9,288 bases of DNA from Nitrosopumilus sp. UBA526 (GTDB taxonomy: Archaea > Thermoproteota > Nitrososphaeria > Nitrososphaerales > Nitrosopumilaceae). Where the stretch lies: the NCBI GenBank assembly GCA_002506665.1, contig DAXZ01000071.1, positions 1 through 9,288 of the forward strand. The letters are read 5' to 3'. The notes under the pieces were generated by a model that did not search any database, had not been told where the DNA came from, and saw nothing but the letters and a program-made list of their open reading frames with translations. The position numbers and the translations under genes are program-made. How positions within the stretch are numbered: the stretch's first letter is position 1; every line of letters starts with the position of its first letter. This document shows, piece by piece, positions 1 to 5,661 of the stretch.

Positions 1-114
1 ATTGGGTCATAATTTAGTTACACACATTCAAAATCCAAGTATTTCATGTATCTTAATTTGTCTCTTTTTTGGCATGCCGCTCAGAACCAAACAGTGGAGA
101 GTGAATCATAAAGA

Positions 115-123
115 ACTTAATAG
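115..123 (+). promoter_or_regulatory. Candidate TATA box for the peroxiredoxin gene
   Basis: The bases ACTTAATAG lie about 26 nt upstream of the ATG at 145. That is the spacing expected of an archaeal TATA box driving a leaderless or nearly leaderless mRNA. The match to TTTAWATA is only moderate, and no Shine-Dalgarno sequence stands before the ATG. The rest of 1-144 shows nothing else convincing. Confidence 0.35.
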
Positions 124-144
124 AACATCCATCAAAGAAAATTC

Positions 145-606
145 ATGGTAAATGTAGGAGATGTTGCCCCAGGCTTTGAACTGCCAGATACTGAGCTAAA
201 GATGCGCACCCTAGCAGAGTTTCAGGGCAAAAAAATAGTCCTGTCATTTATAGTGGCTGCAAGCTCCCCTGTATGTAAAACAGAGTTGTGCACGTTTAGA
301 GACCATTGGAGGGAGATAACAGATATGGGCGCACAGATAATTGCAATAAGCAATGACGGCCCATTTGCAAACAAGGCATTCTCAGAGCAAAACAACTTTA
401 ACTTTCCATTGCTAGCAGACTATGCCAGCAAGACCATACGAGACTATGATGTTCTGATGCCAGACTTGTTGCACATCAAAGGATACAATGCCGCAAAGCG
501 CTCAGTCTTTATAATTGGTACAGACGGCAAAGTCAGTTACAGGTGGGTATCAGACGACCCGCTAAAGGAACCAAACTATGATGAGATCAAAAATAATCTA
601 AAATAA
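145..606 (+). CDS. Peroxiredoxin (AhpC/TSA, BCP/AhpE-like)
   Basis: This 153-aa thioredoxin-fold peroxidase would reduce hydrogen peroxide or organic hydroperoxides in the cytoplasm. Residues 1-33 give the usual opening (GDVAPGFELPD). The active-site loop SSPVCKTELCTFRD holds the likely peroxidatic Cys44 and a second Cys49 five residues on, the spacing of the resolving cysteine in BCP-type enzymes. Arg119 in KRSVFIIG fits the conserved active-site arginine, and NFPLLADY (about 86-93) is a family hallmark. The length is normal for the family. One oddity: the proline of the PxxxT/SxxC motif is Val37 (codon GTG), while Ser41 is in place. The stop codon TAA touches the stop of accB on the other strand. 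The family is certain from motifs; the reductant and subclass are inferred. Confidence 0.93.
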   Translation: MVNVGDVAPGFELPDTELKMRTLAEFQGKKIVLSFIVAASSPVCKTELCTFRDHWREITDMGAQIIAISNDGPFANKAFSEQNNFNFPLLADYASKTIRDYDVLMPDLLHIKGYNAAKRSVFIIGTDGKVSYRWVSDDPLKEPNYDEIKNNLK

Positions 607-1119
607 CTATTCAATCTCTGCAATGACATCACCCTTGGCAACGGTTCCAGACTCTGTTATTTTTATTGTCTTTATGGTTCCATCCTTGTGGGATTTTACA
701 GAGACTTGCATCTTCATTGACTCCAAAGTACATATCACATCGCCTTTCTTCACAGTGTCACCCGGTACAGCAGATACGGATACGACCTTGCCGGGAATCT
801 GGCTCTTTAGCGCAAGCTGCGCATCACCTGTACTGCCGCCACCAGAGTTTTTGTACACAATATCATCAAGGTGTGAATTCAGGCATAGTGTAATACTGGT
901 GTTGTCAACTATCATGCTCATCTCGTTTGTAGATTGGCCAATATACCGCACCTTGTGATATTTTTTATCCATGACAAACTCTATTCCTCGAGAATCCATT
1001 GCAATTATCTCTAGTTCATGCCTGTGCTCATCAATGCTTATCACGTATCTTCCATCCCCAAGATTGTCAGCCATCTGAGCAACAAACGACTTTGTAGTGT
1101 CTTGTATCTTGTAATTCAT
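607..1119 (-). CDS. accB: Biotin carboxyl carrier protein of acyl-CoA carboxylase
   Basis: This protein carries the biotin that shuttles carboxyl groups between biotin carboxylase and carboxyltransferase. I choose the ATG at 1119 (170 aa) because it forms a 4-nt ATGA overlap with the accC stop; a longer reading would use a GTG at 1137. The C-terminal 70 residues form a biotinyl domain with the ESMKM motif and biotinylated Lys136. Paired turns GKVVSVSAVPGDTVKKGDV and GTIKTIKITESGTVAKGDV flank it. A glycine-rich linker GGGSTG (about 93-98) separates it from a beta-rich N-terminal part (about 1-90). That part resembles in character the BT domain joining BC and BCCP in propionyl-CoA carboxylase alpha chains. 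It is the last gene of the operon. A weak GGAG (1132-1135) lies 12 nt upstream. Confidence 0.94.
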   Translation of the reverse strand: MNYKIQDTTKSFVAQMADNLGDGRYVISIDEHRHELEIIAMDSRGIEFVMDKKYHKVRYIGQSTNEMSMIVDNTSITLCLNSHLDDIVYKNSGGGSTGDAQLALKSQIPGKVVSVSAVPGDTVKKGDVICTLESMKMQVSVKSHKDGTIKTIKITESGTVAKGDVIAEIE

Positions 1120-2597
1120 TCCAGTCTGTGGCTCCACTTTGAGTTTGTTTTGTCTTGTACCCTGCTTTTAAAATATTCAGAATGAATTACAGCGGCAGCA
1201 ACTGCGGCCAAACTCTTCTCTTCTTTCTCTCTTTTAAGATCCTCAGTCAGCCTGTCAATTATACCATAACGCTTTATAAAGTCAGTTGAGAGATCCCCGT
1301 TTTTGTACTCGGCAGAGTTTAGTATTGTCTTGTAGAGGGGAATAGAGGTCTCGACTCCCTGTATGTAAAAGTCATCTAGTGCACAGAGCATCCTGGTTCT
1401 AGATTCCTCAAATGTCTGCCCCCATGTGACAAGTTTTGCCATAAGCGAGTCATAAAATGGCGAGACTGTACATCCCGGATACAGATAGGTATCACACCTG
1501 ACACCAGGTCCCGCAGGAATGCTTACATCAGGGACAGGCCCAGTAGATGGAGCAAAGTCCAAAAAGGTGTCTTCGGCATTAATTCTACACTCGATTGCAT
1601 AGCCGTTCATCTTTAGATCACTTTGTTTGAATGGGATAGGCTCGCCATTTGCAATGTCTATTTGCAGCTTTACCAGATCCAGTCCAGATACAAACTCTGT
1701 GATTGGATGCTCCACTTGTAGTCTAGCATTAATCTCTATAAAGTAAAACTCGCCATTATCTGCCCTCAGAAACTCGGCAGTACCCAGATTAGTATATCCC
1801 ACAGCAACTGCGGCGTTCCTGACTAGCTCCCCCACACGTTGCCTTGTTTTCGCATCAACTATTGGAGAGGGGGTCTGCTCGATTAGTTTCTGATTTCGTC
1901 TCTGTATAGAGCACTCTCGCTCAAAGATATGGACTGTATTTCCATGTGTGTCTCGGGCAAACTGATACTCGATGTGTCTGGTCTTTTCTAGGAATTTCTC
2001 TACAAGAATTGCAGACTTGCCTACGGCTGCAATGGACTCGCCTGTAACTGACTCGTAGCCTGATTCTAGTTCTGCATCACTAGTTACAATTCTGATTCCA
2101 CGGCCTCCGCCTCCATAGACTGACTTTAGCATTACAGGATAGCCTATCTCATTTGCAATTTTTTTGGCATCGTCGGCGTCCTTGACTAGACCCGGACTTC
2201 CGGGAACTGTGGGAACATTTGCTGCAAGCATTGCCTCCTTGCATTTCATCTTGTCTCCACAGAGATTCATGGATTTTGCAGTAGGTCCGATAAATGTAAT
2301 CTTGTTCTTTTCACACAAGGTAGCAAAGTCATCATTCTCAGATAAAAAGCCATATCCTGGATGAACAGAGTCCGCGCCCGAAGATAACACTGCCTCGAGA
2401 ATCTTTTCCTGGTTGAGATATGACTTTGCAGGAGCCGCCTCTCCAATATGGTAGGCCTCTGTTGCCTGCTTTACATGAAGCGAGTTATAGTCCTCATCAG
2501 AGTATACAGACACGGTCTTTATGCCAAGTGTCTTGCATGTCCGGATGACACGCAGGGCTATCTCTCCCCTGTTTGCAACAAGCACCTTTTCGATCAT
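1116..2597 (-). CDS. accC: Biotin carboxylase subunit of acetyl/propionyl-CoA carboxylase
   Basis: This 493-aa ATP-grasp enzyme carboxylates biotin on the carrier protein using ATP and bicarbonate. The N-terminal domain opens MIEKVLVANRGEIA. The glycine loop GGGGRG lies at 162-167, and ERECSIQRRNQK is at about 226-237. The signature EINARLQVEHPITE starts at Glu288, putting Arg292 and Glu296 at the E. coli AccC positions. Arg338 in ECRINAED also matches. Residues 450-493 form a charged, alanine-rich tail like the end of the BC part of PCC or pyruvate carboxylase alpha chains. The chain ends before any BT or biotinyl domain, both of which lie on the next gene. The ATG at 2597 follows the pccB stop by 5 nt. 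In thaumarchaea this enzyme feeds the HP/HB cycle; that role is inferred. Confidence 0.97.
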   Translation of the reverse strand: MIEKVLVANRGEIALRVIRTCKTLGIKTVSVYSDEDYNSLHVKQATEAYHIGEAAPAKSYLNQEKILEAVLSSGADSVHPGYGFLSENDDFATLCEKNKITFIGPTAKSMNLCGDKMKCKEAMLAANVPTVPGSPGLVKDADDAKKIANEIGYPVMLKSVYGGGGRGIRIVTSDAELESGYESVTGESIAAVGKSAILVEKFLEKTRHIEYQFARDTHGNTVHIFERECSIQRRNQKLIEQTPSPIVDAKTRQRVGELVRNAAVAVGYTNLGTAEFLRADNGEFYFIEINARLQVEHPITEFVSGLDLVKLQIDIANGEPIPFKQSDLKMNGYAIECRINAEDTFLDFAPSTGPVPDVSIPAGPGVRCDTYLYPGCTVSPFYDSLMAKLVTWGQTFEESRTRMLCALDDFYIQGVETSIPLYKTILNSAEYKNGDLSTDFIKRYGIIDRLTEDLKREKEEKSLAAVAAAVIHSEYFKSRVQDKTNSKWSHRLE

Positions 2598-2601
2598 TTA
2601 C

Positions 2602-2606
2602 ATCAC
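2602..2606 (-). promoter_or_regulatory. Ribosome binding site of accC overlapping the pccB stop
   Basis: On the minus strand GTGAT covers the pccB stop codon (TTG TGA T) and ends 4 nt before the accC ATG. GTGAT is the downstream half of the full archaeal Shine-Dalgarno complement AGGAGGTGATCC, so this spacing is reasonable. It would couple accC translation to termination of pccB. The assignment rests on sequence only. Confidence 0.5.
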
Positions 2607-4150
2607 AAGTTGATGTTTCCATGCTTTCGTGGAAGATGTCTTGTCCTCTTGTGCTCAAGCATCTCAAGTGCCTTTATCAGCATGGGTCTAGTTTGTGCAG
2701 GATCAATTACACTATCTACTGTTCCATGCGATGCAGCAACATAAGGATTCTCAAATTTCTCGACAAACTCGTCGATTAGCTGTTTCTTTAGTGATTCAGC
2801 GTCTTTGGAATCACGCAGGTCTTTTCTGTACATGATTTTTACAGCCGCCTCACCGCCTAGTACCGCACATCTAGCAGTAGGCCACGCATAGTTGATGTCT
2901 GTTCGCAGATTCTTGCTTCCCATGGCAATGTATGCACCGCCGTATGCCTTGCCGATAACTAGGGTAATTCTTGGGACAGTGGCTTCACAGTATGCATAAA
3001 GCAGCTTGCTTCCATGCCTGATGATGCCATTATGTTCCTGGTTTGAGCCAGGCATGTATCCCGGGGTATCTACTAGAGTAACGAGTGGAATGTTAAAAGA
3101 GTCACAGAACCGAATAAAGCGTGCCGCCTTGTTTGAAGAGTCGATATCAAGTGCGCCTGCAAGATGCATCGGCTGGTTTGCTACAATTCCGACTACTTGG
3201 CCATTCATTCGGGCATAGCCTACGATAATATTTGGAGCAAACAGCTCGTGTATCTCAAAGAATTCATGATCATCTACAATTGAATGAATTATTTCTTTCA
3301 TGTCGTATGGTTGCAACGGGTTCTCTGGAATTGTATTGATAAGGTTGTGGTCTAGTCTGTTGGGATCATCGTCGGTCTTTGTTCTCTGAGGAGATTCTGT
3401 ATTGTTTTGTGGTATGTATGATATCAGTTTTCTGATATAGTCCATGCACTCGTATTCGTTTTGTGCAACAAAGTGTGCAACACCGCTCTTTGAGCCATGT
3501 GTCATTGCACCACCGAGATCATCAAAGGAGATCTCCTCGCCCAATACAGTCTTGACAACGTCAGGGCCGGTAACGAACATTGTTCCGACCTTTTCAACCA
3601 TGATTACAAAGTCAGTCATTGCCGGAGAGTAGACAGAGCCTCCTGCGGACGGTCCGACACTTGCAGTAATCTGCGGGATTACGCCTGATGCCAGCTGGTT
3701 ATGATAAAAGATATCAGCAAACCCATCAAGACTCAGGATTCCCTCCTGAATTCTAGCTCCCCCCGAGTCCATGATACCGATTATCGGACAGCCAATTTTT
3801 ACTGCATGACTCATCAGCTTTGTGATCTTTTTTGCGCCCATCTGACTGAGTGTTCCGCCATGGACTGTAAAGTCATATGCAAAGACAAAGACCTGTCGTC
3901 CGTCTATATTTCCATAGCCGCCGACAACGCCGTCAGTAAAGAACTTTTTTTTCTGCATGTCATATTCATGATAATGGTGAGTTACAAGCGAGTCAATCTC
4001 AGTAAATGTGCCCTCATCAAGTAGCAGGTCGATTCTCTCACGGGCAGTCAGTTTTCCCTTTTCGTGCTGAGCCCCGATACGGTCTTGGCCTCCCCCCTGC
4101 AATGCCGTGTTGTTCTTTTTAGAATACCCTTCAAGCTTTTCAGAATGCAC
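2603..4150 (-). CDS. pccB: Acetyl/propionyl-CoA carboxylase carboxyltransferase (beta) subunit
   Basis: This 515-aa crotonase-fold carboxyltransferase moves the carboxyl group from carboxybiotin to acetyl- or propionyl-CoA, giving malonyl- or (S)-methylmalonyl-CoA. The N half has KGKLTARERIDLLLDEG (about 31-47), DSGGARIQEG (128-137) and the oxyanion glycines in GPSAGG (166-171). The C half has LVDTPGYMPG (359-368), the second oxyanion glycines in KAYGGAY (401-407) and AWPTA. Length is typical. The start is GTG at 4150: an in-frame TAG lies only two codons upstream, and downstream starts would remove the conserved N-terminus. The residue after GGAY is Ile408, where strict propionyl-CoA carboxylases have Asp, suggesting broader acetyl/propionyl use. 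It is the first gene of the carboxylase operon. Confidence 0.97.
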   Translation of the reverse strand: MHSEKLEGYSKKNNTALQGGGQDRIGAQHEKGKLTARERIDLLLDEGTFTEIDSLVTHHYHEYDMQKKKFFTDGVVGGYGNIDGRQVFVFAYDFTVHGGTLSQMGAKKITKLMSHAVKIGCPIIGIMDSGGARIQEGILSLDGFADIFYHNQLASGVIPQITASVGPSAGGSVYSPAMTDFVIMVEKVGTMFVTGPDVVKTVLGEEISFDDLGGAMTHGSKSGVAHFVAQNEYECMDYIRKLISYIPQNNTESPQRTKTDDDPNRLDHNLINTIPENPLQPYDMKEIIHSIVDDHEFFEIHELFAPNIIVGYARMNGQVVGIVANQPMHLAGALDIDSSNKAARFIRFCDSFNIPLVTLVDTPGYMPGSNQEHNGIIRHGSKLLYAYCEATVPRITLVIGKAYGGAYIAMGSKNLRTDINYAWPTARCAVLGGEAAVKIMYRKDLRDSKDAESLKKQLIDEFVEKFENPYVAASHGTVDSVIDPAQTRPMLIKALEMLEHKRTRHLPRKHGNINL

Positions 4151-4175
4151 AGTACCCTAAAGCAGGATGGATTCC

Positions 4176-4186
4176 TATATTAATTT
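4176..4186 (-). promoter_or_regulatory. TATA-like box of the pccB-accC-accB operon
   Basis: The minus strand reads AAATTAATATA, centred about 31 nt upstream of the GTG start of pccB. Transcription would begin about 3-7 nt before the start codon, giving a nearly leaderless mRNA. It is the only strongly AT-rich box between pccB and the upstream cysteine-rich gene. An AGGG (4153-4156) close to the start could help only if the leader is longer than predicted. Confidence 0.6.
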
Positions 4187-4192
4187 AGTTTG

Positions 4193-4202
4193 AAAAAATA
4201 AT
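4193..4202 (-). terminator. T-tract terminator after the cysteine-rich gene
   Basis: Downstream of the TAG at 4208 the minus strand reads ATTATTTTTT, a run of six T without a clear hairpin. Archaeal intrinsic termination needs only such U-rich tracts. It lies just upstream of the pccB promoter, so it would separate the rfcL operon from the carboxylase operon. Confidence 0.45.
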
Positions 4203-4207
4203 GATAA

Positions 4208-4519
4208 CTAGGAGTTTAGAATCGAGAATTTCTTGCCGACAGATCTCCGATAATGACTAAATGTATCCTTTTCAGTAGAACACCGCTTGCAGATACACAG
4301 GCAAGATACGTTTGGAATATCGCAGTTTTCCTGAAATTCGCACTGAGGGCACCCCGCAGGAGAGCCACACACCACACATTGTAGTTCCTTTATCTGGGCA
4401 CACTTTTCATGCTTGACACCTATCCCCTTTGCCCACATTCCAACCTCGTTTACTGATATCTTTTGATTACATACTATGCAGGTGCCGGGAAATTTCATCG
4501 GCATCTTGCGCCAGCTCAC
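4208..4519 (-). CDS. Cysteine-rich probable zinc-binding protein, unknown function
   Basis: I do not recognise this 103-aa protein. It contains 12 cysteines. The first four metal ligands look like a finger: C14-x2-C17, then H37-x2-C40 with Trp29 between. Next come C48-x2-C51, C57-x2-C60 and C66, then a dense run C73, C75, C77, C80 in SCLCICKRC. The tail (81-103) is basic and polar. There is no signal peptide or membrane segment. The start is GTG at 4519, which shares GTGA with the rfcL stop and is preceded by a good AGGAG (4528-4532) at 8 nt; nearby ATG codons (residues 6 and 8) fit less well. Being translationally coupled to rfcL suggests, but does not show, a role in replication or repair. 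Zinc is more likely than an iron-sulfur cluster, though the second half could hold either. Confidence 0.82.
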   Translation of the reverse strand: MSWRKMPMKFPGTCIVCNQKISVNEVGMWAKGIGVKHEKCAQIKELQCVVCGSPAGCPQCEFQENCDIPNVSCLCICKRCSTEKDTFSHYRRSVGKKFSILNS

Positions 4520-5661
4520 TTTTCAATCTCCTTTTTGATTATATCCGCATAGTCATCATCAGGCTCTAGTGACTTGTTTTTGATACATGATAACATAAAG
4601 GGCAGACATATAGTGACAAAGGAGCTTGAAGACATGTGCAGTCTTTTTGCCATGGCATGTGACATGGATTTTATCTTTGCGGCATCCCAGCGAATACGGT
4701 TAAGCAGTGGCCACGACAGATTGTACTGCGCATATCTTACTTTGTCGTCATTTTGGTACAGCTTTATCAGAGTGTCATTTAAGTATCTCAATAACCTCCA
4801 GTTCTGAGTCTTTGTTATTTTGCCAAAGAGCATGTCTGCCTGCGATATTGTTTGTAGATATTTTGCAAGTGTCGCACCGTCCAGCTCGCTTGTAATGATA
4901 CTAGAATAAAATGCATTTATCTTCTCTCGCGGGTCAATCTGCATAGAATAAAGAACACTCCGTGCTTCTTCAACTGAATTTGCCTTAAAGAACGCGTTTA
5001 TGCCATCCTCGACATTGATGCGCTCAAACGTATCTTCAGTCTGTGGATTAAATCCTGTAACCAAAGACTGTGCAAGGTTGATAGTTGAGCGAATGTCCCC
5101 TTTTGATCTAGTAATTACCTTGATTAGCGCACCCGGGCTTAGTTGTACGCCCTGCCGTCTCAGTAAATCCTCAAGATATACGCGCAATAGTCTTGGCGGA
5201 ATTCTTTTAAACGAGATTGTCTTAACTGCCTTGTTGATGCTCTTCATCTTTTCAGTTGCATCGGTGTTTGCGGCAAGCACTATTGGCACTGCGGGCGCTT
5301 TTAGGATATCAACTAGTGCAGACACCCCGCCATAATCACTTCGGCCATGAATGCCGTCTACCTCATCTACAAAGATCATCGGAGTCCCAAGGACGCTAAT
5401 GTTTCCCAAGACAGGGGTGAGAATCTCATTTATCCTAGACTTGCTTCGGACATCGCTTGCGTTTAACCCGATTATGTCATATCCAAACTGCCTAGCTGCA
5501 AGATATGCAATAGTGGTCTTGCCTGTACCAGGGGCGCCTACAAGGAGCAACGGCTTTGTGCCTTTCTTCCATTTTGCAAACCATTCCACTACTGCTGCAC
5601 GGGATTCCTCGTTTCCGACCATCTCGGAGATGGATTTTGGGCGATATTTTTCAGACCACAT
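4516..5661 (-). CDS. rfcL: Replication factor C large subunit (clamp loader)
   Basis: This AAA+ ATPase is the large subunit of the archaeal clamp loader, which opens the PCNA ring and places it on primed DNA. Using the ATG at 5661 the protein has 381 aa; it overlaps the upstream stop as TGATG and has a GTGATC ribosome site at 7 nt. A TTG at 5664 is the alternative. Features in order: the RFC opener WSEKYRPKSISEMVG, Walker A GAPGTGKTT (42-50), Walker B FVDEVD (97-102), sensor-1 LAANTD (about 129-134), sensor-2 region KGDIRSTIN (about 187-195), then a helical collar domain. Archaeal RFC-L proteins are usually longer, about 400-500 aa, and often end in a PCNA-binding PIP box. This one ends in acidic then lysine-rich residues (DDDYADIIKKEIEK) with no such motif. 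The small RFC subunit is not in the window. Confidence 0.96.
   Translation of the reverse strand: MWSEKYRPKSISEMVGNEESRAAVVEWFAKWKKGTKPLLLVGAPGTGKTTIAYLAARQFGYDIIGLNASDVRSKSRINEILTPVLGNISVLGTPMIFVDEVDGIHGRSDYGGVSALVDILKAPAVPIVLAANTDATEKMKSINKAVKTISFKRIPPRLLRVYLEDLLRRQGVQLSPGALIKVITRSKGDIRSTINLAQSLVTGFNPQTEDTFERINVEDGINAFFKANSVEEARSVLYSMQIDPREKINAFYSSIITSELDGATLAKYLQTISQADMLFGKITKTQNWRLLRYLNDTLIKLYQNDDKVRYAQYNLSWPLLNRIRWDAAKIKSMSHAMAKRLHMSSSSFVTICLPFMLSCIKNKSLEPDDDYADIIKKEIEK
4528..4532 (-). promoter_or_regulatory. Ribosome binding site deciding the GTG start of the Cys-rich gene
   Basis: AGGAG on the minus strand lies inside the end of rfcL, 8 nt before the GTG at 4519. It is the strongest Shine-Dalgarno match in the window. 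It supports the unusual GTG start and translational coupling to rfcL. Confidence 0.7.

Noticed and set aside
1..10. A minus-strand ATG (8-10) that could begin a divergent gene leaving the window.
   Set aside because: Only three codons are visible, and no TATA-like box lies at leaderless distance.
2..151. A plus-strand frame open from the left edge for 49 codons, ending just inside the peroxiredoxin gene.
   Set aside because: It is AT-rich with an unlikely amino-acid mix, overlaps the peroxiredoxin start and the candidate TATA box, and has no recognisable protein signature. It could still be the end of an upstream gene, but I cannot support it.
1120..1137. A longer accB starting at the GTG at 1137.
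   Set aside because: The ATG at 1119 gives a classic ATGA overlap with the accC stop, while the extra residues add nothing recognisable.
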